From contig JBCBAC010000010.1 in NCBI GenBank assembly GCA_038532735.1, positions 1 to 64,000 on the forward strand: a stretch of DNA of 64,000 nt, in the 5' to 3' direction. Positions 34,307 to 43,223 of this stretch are shown here, one piece after another (the stretch's first letter is position 1; every line of letters begins with the position of its first letter). Made by a program: the position numbers and the translations under genes. The stretch is from JAHTBL01 sp038532735. Lineage in GTDB: Bacteria > Pseudomonadota > Alphaproteobacteria > Rhodobacterales > Rhodobacteraceae. Below the pieces are notes generated by a model that was given only the letters and a program-made list of their open reading frames with translations, did not search any database and had not been told where the DNA came from.

Positions 34307-35626
34307 TCAGAGCAAAGCGCCACGCAAGGAATTGGCACTGCTTTCGGTGATCCTCACCTTGCGGATATCGCCGCGCGCGACAGGTGCGTTATCCACATGC
34401 ACCGCGTGAAGATATTCCGACTTGCCACCCATTTGCCCCTCCAGACGGCCGGGCTTTTCGAAAAGCACCTTCACCTCGCGCCCAACCATATTGTCCTGAA
34501 TGCGGCGCTGTTGGGTCCAGAGCAGCTCTTGCAGGCGGTGTAGGCGATCTGTGGCAAGCGCATCGTCGATCTGCGGTTTTTCAGCGGCAGGCGTGCCGGG
34601 GCGGGTGGAGTATTTGAACGAATAGGCCTGACCGTATTCGACAGCCTCCACCAGCGCCATCGTGTCAGCGAAGTCCTGATCGGTCTCGCCAGGGAAGCCG
34701 ATGATGAAATCGCCCGAAAGCAAAATATCGGGGCGCGCTGCGCGGATACGCTCAATCAGGCGGAGATATTCCTCAGCCGTGTGCTTGCGGTTCATCGCCT
34801 TGAGAATACTATCAGAGCCGGACTGCACCGGCAGATGCAGGTAGGGCATCAGCTTATCGCAGGTGCCGTGCGCCTCGATCAAGGCGTCGTCCATGTCGTT
34901 GGGGTGCGAGGTTGTGAAGCGGATCCGCTCCAACCCGTCAATCTTGTCGAGCGCCCAGATCAGCTGTGCCAGCGTCATATCACCGTCCGGGCCGATGCCG
35001 TGATAAGCGTTCACGTTCTGGCCTAGCAAAGTGATTTCGCGCACGCCGCGTTCGACCAGATCGCGGGCCTCCGTCAGGATGCGGTCGACCGGGCGGCTGA
35101 CTTCGGCCCCCCGAGTGTAAGGGACAACACAGAAAGCACAGAACTTGTCGCAGCCTTCCTGCACGGTCAGAAATGCGGTTGGGCCGCGCTTGGCTTTGGG
35201 GCGGGCCTTAAGATGCTCGAACTTGTCTTCTTCGGGAAAATCCGTGTCGAGCGCCTTGTTGCCCTTCGAGACGGCCTCTTCCATAGCAGGCAGGCGGTGA
35301 TAGCTTTGCGGTCCAACGACCAGATCGACCATCGGCTGGCGGCGCATGATCTCTTCGCCCTCGGCTTGAGCAACACAACCCGCCACGCCAATCTTCAGAT
35401 CAGGCTTATCCGCCTTGAGGCCCTTGTAGCGTCCCAGTTCGGAATAGATCTTCTCCGCCGCCTTCTCGCGAATATGGCAGGTATTCAGAAGGATCATATC
35501 CGCGTCATCAGGCGTCTTCGTCTCGACATACCCCTGCCCGGCCAGCGTTTCCGCCATGCGTTCGCTGTCATAGACGTTCATCTGACAGCCATAGGTTTTG
35601 ATGTAGAGCTTCTTCGCGTCCGCCAT
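34307..35626 (-). CDS. miaB: tRNA-2-methylthio-N6-dimethylallyladenosine synthase
   Basis: 439 aa radical-SAM enzyme methylthiolating i6A37. N-terminal UPF0004 cysteines 14, 50 and 84 (YGCQMN, NTCHIRE, AGCVAQ) hold the auxiliary cluster; Cys159, 163 and 166 (GCDKFCAFC) hold the SAM cluster. A TRAM domain closes the protein. Start MADAKKLYIKTYGCQMN fits the family. Confidence 0.97.
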   Translation of the reverse strand: MADAKKLYIKTYGCQMNVYDSERMAETLAGQGYVETKTPDDADMILLNTCHIREKAAEKIYSELGRYKGLKADKPDLKIGVAGCVAQAEGEEIMRRQPMVDLVVGPQSYHRLPAMEEAVSKGNKALDTDFPEEDKFEHLKARPKAKRGPTAFLTVQEGCDKFCAFCVVPYTRGAEVSRPVDRILTEARDLVERGVREITLLGQNVNAYHGIGPDGDMTLAQLIWALDKIDGLERIRFTTSHPNDMDDALIEAHGTCDKLMPYLHLPVQSGSDSILKAMNRKHTAEEYLRLIERIRAARPDILLSGDFIIGFPGETDQDFADTMALVEAVEYGQAYSFKYSTRPGTPAAEKPQIDDALATDRLHRLQELLWTQQRRIQDNMVGREVKVLFEKPGRLEGQMGGKSEYLHAVHVDNAPVARGDIRKVRITESSANSLRGALL

Positions 35627-35727
35627 GTTCGCACCCTTTGTTTCGCGCCCGTATGTATCGCAGGGCAGCGCCCACTTGCAATGCGATGCCGCTTCGCCGA
35701 TTTTAAACAAAAGAAGGCAGGCTAGGC

Positions 35728-36591
35728 ATGCAGTATCCCGATTTGAAATCCTTTCTGGCGCAGTCCAAGACCGTGCTCGCCAAAGGGCCTGTCGCGCTGA
35801 TCCTGGCCGAGGATACCGCCGAACTCGACAGCACGATCCGTCATCACGGGGATTGCGGGTTCAAACAGGTTTGCGTTTTCGCGCAACCCGAACTTGAGGT
35901 GCCGGAGGATCTGGTCTCGAATTTGCATGTCGTTCCCTATGACCACACCGCCGAACGCTCGATGGAGACGCTGATCAACACGGTGATCGCAGCGGCTGGG
36001 GATATCTGGCTCTATTACTGCTTCAACGCCGAATACCTGTTTCACCCTTTCAGCGAGAGCCGGACCGTCTCCGAGATGATCGCCTTCGTCACCGAGGAGC
36101 GGCGCGATACGGTGCTGACCTATGTTGTTGATCTTTATGCTGGCGATCTGGGCCGGCATCCCAACGCCGTCAGCATAGAAGACGCACATATGGATCGCTC
36201 TGGCTATTATGCGCTGAGCCGGAAGGACAAATGGAACAATGACAAGGACCGCCAGATGGATTTCTTTGGTGGTCTGCGTTGGCGGTTTGAGGAGCATATC
36301 CCCGCGCCCCGTCGCCGGATCGATCGGGTATCGCTTTTCCGGGCCAAGCCCGGGCTTAAAATCGCGTCAGACCACACGTTCAATGACGAGGAATATAATA
36401 CGTTCGCCTGCCCGTGGCATCATAGCCCGACGGCAGCACTCGCGTCTTTCCGGACAGCAAAAGCGCTGAAGCTGAACCCGGGTAGTACCTTTGATATTGA
36501 GACATTCCGCTGGCACAACTCGACCCCGTTCGAGTGGCATTCGCAGCAATTGCTGGATTTGGGTCTCATGGAGCCCGGTCAGTGGTTTTAG
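35728..36591 (+). CDS. glycosyltransferase family 2-like protein
   Basis: 287 aa, soluble. The N-terminal part has a nucleotide-sugar-type fold (ALILAEDTAELDSTIRHHGDCGFKQVCVFA), a YYCFNAEYLFHPF segment and a conserved DFFGGLRWRFEEHIP; the C-terminus HSPTAALASFRTAKALKLNPGSTFDIETFRWHNS is characteristic of an alphaproteobacterial group annotated as glycosyltransferase family 2. Acceptor unknown. It starts 101 bp from the divergent miaB. Confidence 0.7.
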   Translation: MQYPDLKSFLAQSKTVLAKGPVALILAEDTAELDSTIRHHGDCGFKQVCVFAQPELEVPEDLVSNLHVVPYDHTAERSMETLINTVIAAAGDIWLYYCFNAEYLFHPFSESRTVSEMIAFVTEERRDTVLTYVVDLYAGDLGRHPNAVSIEDAHMDRSGYYALSRKDKWNNDKDRQMDFFGGLRWRFEEHIPAPRRRIDRVSLFRAKPGLKIASDHTFNDEEYNTFACPWHHSPTAALASFRTAKALKLNPGSTFDIETFRWHNSTPFEWHSQQLLDLGLMEPGQWF

Positions 36592-36622
36592 CGGGCTCTG
36601 CACAGATCTGTTGCTAAAACGA

Positions 36623-36635
36623 CCGCCTACGGCGG
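36623..36635 (+). terminator. short GC hairpin after glycosyltransferase gene
   Basis: CCGCC-TAC-GGCGG, followed by ACATGATTTATTTGTTTC. Weak but correctly placed for termination of the plus-strand gene. Confidence 0.4.
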
Positions 36636-36678
36636 ACATGATTTATTTGTTTCTGCCTTTTCAGACAGAATCAGTTTT

Positions 36679-36711
36679 GCCTTCGGCGAGGATATTTTGA
36701 AAAAGCGAAAG
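36679..36711 (+). repeat. intergenic repeat GCCTTCGGCGAGGATATTTT.., copy 2
   Basis: GCCTTCGGCG then AGGATATTTTGAAAAAGCGAAAG. The second half matches 26298-26319; the first half (GCCTYCGGCGRG) matches 50215 onward. Lies 12 bp past the irr stop on the opposite strand. Confidence 0.5.
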
Positions 36712-36722
36712 CGGGGTGCGCT

Positions 36723-37139
36723 TTACTTGCGACGCAGGCGAATGACCACGTCAACCTTTGCAATCTCTGCACCTTCGGGTGCATCCGGCAATGCGGCGAT
36801 TTCAAGCTGAGACGCTGGCGCATCGCTGAGCGTGTTGTCGTCTTCCCAATAGAAATGCGGATGATCCGTCATGTTGGTGTCGAAATAGCTTTTGGAGCCA
36901 TCCACCGTTATTTCACGCATCAAACCGGCATCGCAGAAAGTCCGTAACGTGTTATACACCGTCGCCAGAGAGACCCGTTCACCAGAAGCGCTGCACGCCT
37001 CATAGAGGCCCTCTGCTGTGACGTGACGATCCTTGCCATCACCCACAAGCAGCGTCGCCAGAGACACGCGCTGCCGCGTTGGGCGCACGTTCGCGGTGGT
37101 CAGCCAATCTGTTCCTCGGGTCGTTGCGTCCTGGGTCAT
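36723..37139 (-). CDS. irr: Fur-family iron/haem response regulator Irr
   Basis: 138 aa. The winged helix reads VRPTRQRVSLATLLVGDGKDRHVTAEGLYEACSASGERVSLATVYNTLRTFCDAGL; the Irr-type DHPHFYWEDDNTLSDAP replaces the usual Fur metal-site spacing. In alphaproteobacteria Irr represses or activates iron-use and haem genes according to haem supply; hemC, hemE and hemF lie 14-17 kb away. Divergent from fabA, a conserved neighbourhood. Confidence 0.93.
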   Translation of the reverse strand: MTQDATTRGTDWLTTANVRPTRQRVSLATLLVGDGKDRHVTAEGLYEACSASGERVSLATVYNTLRTFCDAGLMREITVDGSKSYFDTNMTDHPHFYWEDDNTLSDAPASQLEIAALPDAPEGAEIAKVDVVIRLRRK

Positions 37140-37312
37140 AGCCTTGGTCCGTTACCTCTCTGGGGTAATATAGGGCGTCGCAGGGGTAGAATTCAATTGA
37201 TATTCAGTCGCATTACGGCAGGCCGCGCGCCATGCGCCACACTTGCCAGTGGTTCATGCGCGATGTTAAGGGGCTGCGGAACGGGAAAAAGCGACAAAAG
37301 GGGCGCGCCAGA

Positions 37313-37825
37313 ATGGCCCAATATCCGACAAGTTTCGACAAGGACGATCTGCTGAAATGCGCGCGGGGTGAGCTCTTTGGCCCCGGTAACGCGCAATTGC
37401 CGCTCCCACCGATGCTGATGATGGACCGCATCACCGACATTTCCGGCGATGGCGGCGCGCATGGCAAGGGCCATGTGGTGGCGGAGTTCGATATTACCCC
37501 GGATCTTTGGTTCTTTGATTGCCATTTTCCCGGCAATCCAGTGATGCCCGGCTGTTTGGGGCTCGATGGGTTGTGGCAGCTGACGGGCTTCAATCTCGGT
37601 TGGCGCGGCTGGCAGGGCCAAGGGTTCGCTTTGGGCGTCGGCGAAGTAAAGCTGACGGGCATGGTCAAACCCGACCGCAAGATGATCACCTATTACGTGG
37701 ATTTCACGCGCGTCATTGACCGCCGTCTGAAGATGGGTGTTGCCGATGGTCGTGTGGAAGCGGATGGCGAAGTGATCTATGCTGTCAAAGATATGAAGGT
37801 CGGTCTCGCAACCGCCGAAAGCTAA
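37313..37825 (+). CDS. fabA: 3-hydroxyacyl-ACP dehydratase/isomerase
   Basis: 170 aa bifunctional enzyme of anaerobic-type unsaturated fatty acid synthesis. The hot-dog active site has His71 (FFDCHFPGNPVMPG) and Asp85 (LGLDGLWQL). The start MAQYPTSFDKDDLL matches family N-termini; an upstream ATG is ignored. fabB follows after 18 bp. Confidence 0.97.
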   Translation: MAQYPTSFDKDDLLKCARGELFGPGNAQLPLPPMLMMDRITDISGDGGAHGKGHVVAEFDITPDLWFFDCHFPGNPVMPGCLGLDGLWQLTGFNLGWRGWQGQGFALGVGEVKLTGMVKPDRKMITYYVDFTRVIDRRLKMGVADGRVEADGEVIYAVKDMKVGLATAES

Positions 37826-37843
37826 GCCAAAGGGAGCCGCAGG

Positions 37844-39070
37844 ATGCGTCGCGTCGTTATCACCGGAATGGGGATCATCTCACCCATTGGAAATACCTTG
37901 GCCGAGGTTGAAGCCTCTTTGCGGGCTGGCAAATCCGGCATCGCGGCAGAGCCACATTATGCCGAGCATGGATTCCGGAGCCAGATCGCGGGGATCCCGC
38001 AGATTGATCTGGCTGAGCATATCGACAAGCGCCAGCTGCGCTTTCAGGGGCCGACCGCGTCTTATGCGTATCTGGCGATGGAGCAAGCGGTGGCTGATAG
38101 CGGGCTGGAACCGCACGAGGTCTCCAATGAGCGCACGGGCTTGATCGCAGGCTCTGGCGGGCCGTCGACTAGCAATCTGTTCGCTGCACATAATATAGTC
38201 GTCGAAAAAGGCGCGCCCAAGCGGATGGGACCGTTCATGGTGACGCGGGGCATGTCCTCGACAGTGAGCGCGTGCTTGGCGACACCTTTCAAGATCAAGG
38301 GCATCAACTATTCGATCACCTCGGCCTGTTCGACCAGCGCCCATTGCATAGGCAACGCGGTGGAGCAAATCCAGCTGGGCAAGCAAGACGTCGTATTCGC
38401 CGGTGGCGGCGAAGAAGTCGACTGGACGCTCAGCTGTCTGTTTGACGCCATGGGTGCGATGTCGAGCAAGTATAACGACACGCCGGAAACGGCGTCGCGT
38501 CCCTTCGATGCAACCCGTGATGGCTTTGTCATTGGCGGCGGCGGCGGCATGGTCGTTCTGGAAGAGCTTGAGCACGCCAAAGCGCGCGGCGCCAAGATTT
38601 ACGCCGAAGTCACAGGCTATGGTGCCACGTCCGACGGGCACGATATGGTTGCGCCGTCTGGTGAAGGTGGTGAGCGGTCGATGAAAGTCGCGATCTCGAC
38701 CATCGGCGACCGCAAGGTAGACTACATCAACGCCCATGGCACCTCGACCCCCGCAGGTGACGTGACCGAAGTGGAAGCCGTCCGCCGCGTCTTTGGCGAG
38801 GGCAGCACACCGCCCATCGCCTCGACCAAATCGCTGACAGGGCATAGCCTCGGCGCGACCGGCGTGCATGAAGCGATCTATTCGCTGATCATGATGGAAA
38901 ACGACTTCATCGCCGCGTCCGCAAACATCACCGAACTGGATCCCGCACTAAACGAGGGTGAGATCGTGACCGAGTTCCGCGAGGGCGTGACACTTGATAC
39001 GGTCCTATCCAACAGCTTCGGCTTCGGCGGCACCAACGCCACGCTCGTCATGAGCAAATATCACGGATAA
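37844..39070 (+). CDS. fabB: beta-ketoacyl-ACP synthase I
   Basis: 408 aa condensing enzyme required with FabA for unsaturated fatty acids. Catalytic Cys162 (TSACSTSAHC) and the two histidines in NAHGTSTPAGD and SLTGHSLGATG are present. Stop TAA shares its last base with the fabI ATG. Confidence 0.97.
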   Translation: MRRVVITGMGIISPIGNTLAEVEASLRAGKSGIAAEPHYAEHGFRSQIAGIPQIDLAEHIDKRQLRFQGPTASYAYLAMEQAVADSGLEPHEVSNERTGLIAGSGGPSTSNLFAAHNIVVEKGAPKRMGPFMVTRGMSSTVSACLATPFKIKGINYSITSACSTSAHCIGNAVEQIQLGKQDVVFAGGGEEVDWTLSCLFDAMGAMSSKYNDTPETASRPFDATRDGFVIGGGGGMVVLEELEHAKARGAKIYAEVTGYGATSDGHDMVAPSGEGGERSMKVAISTIGDRKVDYINAHGTSTPAGDVTEVEAVRRVFGEGSTPPIASTKSLTGHSLGATGVHEAIYSLIMMENDFIAASANITELDPALNEGEIVTEFREGVTLDTVLSNSFGFGGTNATLVMSKYHG

Positions 39071-39864
39071 TGAGCATGTCGGATCTGATGAAGGGCAAAC
39101 GCGGCCTGATTATGGGCGTGGCCAATGAACGCTCCATCGCGTGGGGCATCGCAAAGGCAATGGCCGATGCAGGCGCGGAACTGGCCTTCACCTATCAGGG
39201 CGAGGCGTTCGGCAAACGGGTGGAGCCGCTGGCAGCTTCGGTTGGCTCAGACATTCTAGTGGATGTTGATGTGACCGATGACGCCTCGCTGGATGCAGCT
39301 TTTGAAACGCTGGCTCAGAAATGGGGCAAGCTGGATTTCGTTGTCCACGCGATCGCGTTCTCTGACAAATCCGAACTGACAGGGCGCTTTCTGAACACCT
39401 CGCGCGAGAATTTCAAAACCTCGCTTGAGATCAGCTGTTACTCCCTCATCGAAGTCACCCGCCGCGCGCATCCGCTGATGAGCGACGGTGGCACGATTCT
39501 GACGCTGACCTACCAAGGCTCCAACCGCGTGACACCGTTCTATAACGTGATGGGTGTCGCCAAGGCCGCGCTGGAGTCGACCGTGCGCTACCTGGCCAAT
39601 GATCTGGGCCCCGACGGTATCCGCGTGAACGCGATCTCACCTGGTCCGATGAAAACGCTGGCCGGTGCGGCCATTGGCGGCGCGCGCAAGACCTACCGCC
39701 AAACGGAGCAAAATGCGCCTCTGCGCGCTAATGCCACCCTCGAAGCGGTTGGCGGCACCGCACTTTATCTGGCCTCCGATCACGGCGCCTGCACCACCGG
39801 AGAGATTATCCGCGTGGATGGCGGCTATCACGTACTCGGCATGCCGCAGCCGGAGAACCTCTAG
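39070..39864 (+). CDS. fabI: enoyl-ACP reductase (NADH)
   Basis: 264 aa SDR-type reductase of the last elongation step. Begins MSMSDLMKGKRGLIMGVANERSIAWGIAKAM (nucleotide site); catalytic Tyr-x6-Lys is in FYNVMGVAKAALE; GAAIGGARKTYRQTEQNAPLRANATLEAVGG is FabI-type. Final gene of fabA-fabB-fabI. Confidence 0.96.
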   Translation: MSMSDLMKGKRGLIMGVANERSIAWGIAKAMADAGAELAFTYQGEAFGKRVEPLAASVGSDILVDVDVTDDASLDAAFETLAQKWGKLDFVVHAIAFSDKSELTGRFLNTSRENFKTSLEISCYSLIEVTRRAHPLMSDGGTILTLTYQGSNRVTPFYNVMGVAKAALESTVRYLANDLGPDGIRVNAISPGPMKTLAGAAIGGARKTYRQTEQNAPLRANATLEAVGGTALYLASDHGACTTGEIIRVDGGYHVLGMPQPENL

Positions 39865-39890
39865 GCTTCTTTTGTCCTCAAATACCTGAA
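39864..39890 (+). repeat. intergenic repeat, copy 2 (TTCTTTTGTC..AATACCTGAA family)
   Basis: GGCTTCTTTTGTCCTCAAAT followed by ACCTGAA begins at the fabI stop and extends into the 33-bp gap before the convergent VOC gene. It matches 50278-50304 at 25 of 27 positions by eye. Confidence 0.6.
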
Positions 39891-39897
39891 ACGTGCG

Positions 39898-40284
39898 TCA
39901 TTCCATCGGCGCGTCGCTGGGTGTCATGATCCCGACCGCAGCCCCGGTCGGATCAGCAACAATGGCAATGCGCCCCACCCCCTGCACATCAAAGCAATCA
40001 CGATAAATCTGGCCACTCGCCTCGCGGGTTTGCGCAACGGCCTTGTCCACATCATCGACGGCCAAGTAGGTCAGCCAATGGGACGGCGTCCCCTTGTGCA
40101 TCATCTCCATGCCCATGATGCCGACCATTGGCCGGTCCCCGACCATGCCGATATGATAATCGCCTTCGGGCATCGGCATCATGTCAAAACGCCAGCCGCA
40201 AACCTGACTGTAATACTCCAACGCTTTCGGCACGTCGCGGGTCATCAACTCGCTCCAATGCACGGTTCCATGTGTCTCGGACAT
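39898..40284 (-). CDS. VOC-superfamily (glyoxalase-like) protein
   Basis: 128 aa. Starts MSETHGTVHWSELMTRDVPKALEYYSQVCGWRFDMM, and later HWLTYLAVDDVDKAVAQTREASGQIYRDCFDVQGVGRIAIVADPTGAAVGIM: two beta-alpha-beta-beta-beta modules of a VOC fold with the DPTGA(A)VG end. Often lyase or resistance-like; the substrate is not identifiable. Confidence 0.9.
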   Translation of the reverse strand: MSETHGTVHWSELMTRDVPKALEYYSQVCGWRFDMMPMPEGDYHIGMVGDRPMVGIMGMEMMHKGTPSHWLTYLAVDDVDKAVAQTREASGQIYRDCFDVQGVGRIAIVADPTGAAVGIMTPSDAPME

Positions 40285-40345
40285 CTGTCTTGGCCCCCTC
40301 GATCAGACTGCCAACACAGCCTAACAGGTTCTGCGCCATTTTGCG

Positions 40346-40579
40346 CTAGGCCAGCATCCGCGCGATCTCGTCTTTGAGCCGCATCCGCTCTTTGCGCAGA
40401 TCTTCCTCGGCAAAGCGGTCCATCGGCTCCACATTCGTCTCCGCCCGGTGAATAGTGCGGTTCACCTCGTGATAGGCCTCCGCCAGCTTGGCAAAATGCG
40501 CATCGCTCTCTTTCAGCGCCTGCATCGCAGCGATCTTGTCGGGAAATTCCTCGGCAAGTTCATGAGGTGTGTTGGACAT
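40346..40579 (-). CDS. YdcH/DUF465 family small protein
   Basis: 77 aa coiled-coil protein from MSNTPHELAEEFPDKIAAMQALKESDAHFAKL, with HEVNRTIHRAETNVEPMDRFAEEDLRKERMRLKDEIARML at the end, the YdcH pattern. GGGAGC precedes the ATG. Function unknown. Confidence 0.88.
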   Translation of the reverse strand: MSNTPHELAEEFPDKIAAMQALKESDAHFAKLAEAYHEVNRTIHRAETNVEPMDRFAEEDLRKERMRLKDEIARMLA

Positions 40580-40737
40580 TGGCGTGCTCCCTTCCTGCTG
40601 TCTTCCCTCAAAGCTAGCAGCCGCGCTGCGAACAACCTTGATGTGCATCAATCCCCAAGCGCGTAAGAGTTTTCAGCAAAGCTCTTTTCAAAGTTCCTCA
40701 AACGCGTTTTGCTCAGGTCAGATCGAAAGGGAGCATG

Positions 40738-41424
40738 ATGACCATCAAGACCTGTATCTTTGACGCCTATGGGACCCTGTTCGATGTCACAGCCGCCGCG
40801 CGTGAGGCGGCAGAAGAGCCCGGCAATGAAGCTCTGAAAGACTGTTGGCAGAGCCTCGCTGCCCATTGGCGCGACAAACAGTTGCAATACACGTGGCTGC
40901 GGGCGGTGACCGGCGATCACGTCAATTTCTGGCAAGTCACCCAAGACGGTCTGGACTGGGCAATGGAGGTCACAGGTCTAACCGGCCCTGCCCTGCGCGA
41001 ACGGCTTCTGGCGCTCTATTGGGAGCTTTCCGCCTATGCAGAGGTGCCAGATATGCTGGCGAGCTTGAAAGCGAACGGCTTTGATACTGGCATCTTGTCA
41101 AATGGCTCGCCTGATATGCTGAGCGGCGCTGTGGAGAGCGCCGGTTTGGACGGGCTTCTGGACGCCGTGCTGAGCGTCGAGGCTGTCGGTGTCTTCAAGC
41201 CCAACGCGCGGGTATATGACATGGTCGAGGCCCGCTTTGGCACAAAGCGGGACGAGGTGCTGTTCGTCTCCTCCAATGGGTGGGACGCAGCGGCAGCAGC
41301 GGCCTATGGCTTTCAGACCGTTTGGGTAAACCGCGCCGGGCTGCCGATGGACCGGCTGCCGGGAACGCCGGCCCAGGTTCTGTCTGACCTCACGAGAATT
41401 CCTGATCTCGCAAGGAGCCTTTAG
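40738..41424 (+). CDS. haloacid dehalogenase type II (HAD superfamily)
   Basis: 228 aa; nucleophile Asp in CIFDAYGTLFD, second motif ILSNGSPDML, Lys in VGVFKPNARVYDM and acidic motif VSSNGWDAAAAAAYG, all matching 2-haloacid dehalogenases that swap halide for hydroxyl via an aspartyl ester. The second of two adjacent ATGs is preferred for ribosome-site spacing. Heads a tightly packed run of genes. Confidence 0.92.
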   Translation: MTIKTCIFDAYGTLFDVTAAAREAAEEPGNEALKDCWQSLAAHWRDKQLQYTWLRAVTGDHVNFWQVTQDGLDWAMEVTGLTGPALRERLLALYWELSAYAEVPDMLASLKANGFDTGILSNGSPDMLSGAVESAGLDGLLDAVLSVEAVGVFKPNARVYDMVEARFGTKRDEVLFVSSNGWDAAAAAAYGFQTVWVNRAGLPMDRLPGTPAQVLSDLTRIPDLARSL

Positions 41425-42246
41425 ATGCCCAACTTCACCACATCAGACGGGCTCTCCCTGCACTACACCGATGAAGGTCAGGGCTTGCCGATCATTTGCT
41501 TGGCTGGGCTGACCCGAAACGGATCCGACTTTGACTATGTTGCACCTTTTTTGACAGATCTCCGCCTGATCCGGCTGGATTATCGCGGACGTGGGCAATC
41601 GGATTGGGCTGATGACTATTTGACATATTCGATTCCTATAGAGGGTCGCGACTGTGTTGAATTGATGGATTATCTTGGGTTGAAGCGCGCGGCGATCCTT
41701 GGCACGTCCCGCGGCGGGCTGATCTCGATGGCTCTTGCCGCAACGGTGAAGGACCGGCTGATCGGCGTTGCTTTGAATGACATTGGTCCTTATCTGGACC
41801 CCGCCGGGCTCGAGGTGATCAAAAACTATATCGGGCGCAATCCACCGCAAAAAACCTATGCGGAGGCCGCGGCTGTGCGGGAGACTATGCCGGGCTTTGC
41901 CAATGTCCCTGAGGGACGCTGGCTAGAGGAAGTGCGCAAGCAATTTCGCGAAACCGAAGACGGTTTGGTGATCCGCTATGATCCTAAACTACGCGATGCA
42001 GTCCTGGATGCAGGCGCGCAACCCGCGCCAGACCTGTGGCAGCTCTTCGACGCGTTCGAGGGTTTGCCCCTATGCGCAATCCGAGGCGCGAATTCGGACC
42101 TCTTGAGCGCGGAGACCTTAGCCGAAATGCAACGCCGGCGCCCGGATATGATCACGGCAGTCGTGCCAGACCGTGCTCATATTCCTTTTCTCGATGAACC
42201 CGAATCCATCGCAGCCCTGCGCCGCTGGATCGAGGCCATGCAATGA
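41425..42246 (+). CDS. alpha/beta hydrolase
   Basis: 273 aa. Oxyanion region CLAGLTRNGSDFDYVAPFL, LDYRGRGQSDWA, nucleophile elbow GTSRGG, and a C-terminal histidine in VVPDRAHIPFLDEPES. It begins immediately after the dehalogenase stop and overlaps the next gene (ATGA). Substrate unknown. Confidence 0.93.
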   Translation: MPNFTTSDGLSLHYTDEGQGLPIICLAGLTRNGSDFDYVAPFLTDLRLIRLDYRGRGQSDWADDYLTYSIPIEGRDCVELMDYLGLKRAAILGTSRGGLISMALAATVKDRLIGVALNDIGPYLDPAGLEVIKNYIGRNPPQKTYAEAAAVRETMPGFANVPEGRWLEEVRKQFRETEDGLVIRYDPKLRDAVLDAGAQPAPDLWQLFDAFEGLPLCAIRGANSDLLSAETLAEMQRRRPDMITAVVPDRAHIPFLDEPESIAALRRWIEAMQ

Positions 42247-43223
42247 ATATCGAGATGATCCGCGCGGCACAAACGCGGCTGGAGGGTCATGCGCGGCGCA
42301 CGCCCCTGCTTAGTTCACCATTTCTGGACGAGGTCGCCGGGCGGCGCGTGCTTTTGAAGGCCGAGAACCTGCAACATACCGGGTCGTTCAAATTCCGCGG
42401 TGGCTGGTCGGCTGTCTCGGCACTGCCAGGGGCGCAGCGCAAGGCGGGGGTCATCGCTTTTTCCTCGGGTAACCACGCACAAGGGGTCGCTTTGGCCGCG
42501 CGTGAGCACTCCAGCACCGCCGTGATCGTCATGCCTTCCAACGCACCACAAACCAAAATCGACGCAACCCGCGCATTGGGGGCCGAGGTCGTCCTTTACG
42601 ACCGCGCAACAGAGGATCGCAAAGCCATCGGAGAGGCCTTGGCAAGCGAGCGTGGATTGACACTGATCGAGCCCTTCGACAACGCCGAAGTGATCGCCGG
42701 GCAAGGCACAACGGGCCTTGAGATCGCGGATCAAGCCCGCGATGCGGGGGTTACAGAGGCGGAGGTTCTGGTTTGCTGCGGTGGGGGCGGTTTTACATCT
42801 GGTATCGCCCTGGCTTTGGAGGCCGAAGCGCCCAAGATGCGTGTCCGCCCCGTTGAGCCGGAAGGGTTTGACGATGTCGCAAGATCGCTCAAGTCTGGGC
42901 GGCGAGAGATAAATGCCGCCATGAGCGGGTCGATCTGCGATGCGATTATCTCTCCACAACCGGGAGAGATCACCTTCCCCATCCTGCAGCGTCTATGCGG
43001 CCCCGGGATTGTCGTCACCGATGCTGAATGCCTTCATGCCATGGCTTATGCGTTTGCGCGGCTGAAGCTGGTCTTGGAACCGGGCGGGGCAGCCGCTCTC
43101 GCAGGGGCGCTCTTTCATGGGGATGAGATTACAGGCAACGCCGTGATCTGCACGGCCTCCGGCGGAAATGTCGACGCACCGATGTTTCAACGCGCACTCA
43201 CCGAGTTTGGAGATAAAGTATGA
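42243..43223 (+). CDS. PLP-dependent threonine/serine dehydratase family protein
   Basis: 326 aa, fold type II. PLP lysine Lys50 in HTGSFKFRGG, FSSGNHAQGVALAA and phosphate loop CGGGGFTSG are diagnostic; no regulatory ACT domain follows, so it is the catabolic type. Could be threonine/serine dehydratase or serine/aspartate racemase-like. Coupled on both sides by ATGA. Confidence 0.9.
   Translation: MNIEMIRAAQTRLEGHARRTPLLSSPFLDEVAGRRVLLKAENLQHTGSFKFRGGWSAVSALPGAQRKAGVIAFSSGNHAQGVALAAREHSSTAVIVMPSNAPQTKIDATRALGAEVVLYDRATEDRKAIGEALASERGLTLIEPFDNAEVIAGQGTTGLEIADQARDAGVTEAEVLVCCGGGGFTSGIALALEAEAPKMRVRPVEPEGFDDVARSLKSGRREINAAMSGSICDAIISPQPGEITFPILQRLCGPGIVVTDAECLHAMAYAFARLKLVLEPGGAAALAGALFHGDEITGNAVICTASGGNVDAPMFQRALTEFGDKV

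Noticed and set aside
37880..38869. Long minus-strand frame (329 codons) opposite fabB
   Set aside because: Shadow of fabB; low-complexity Arg/Ala residues, no ribosome site.
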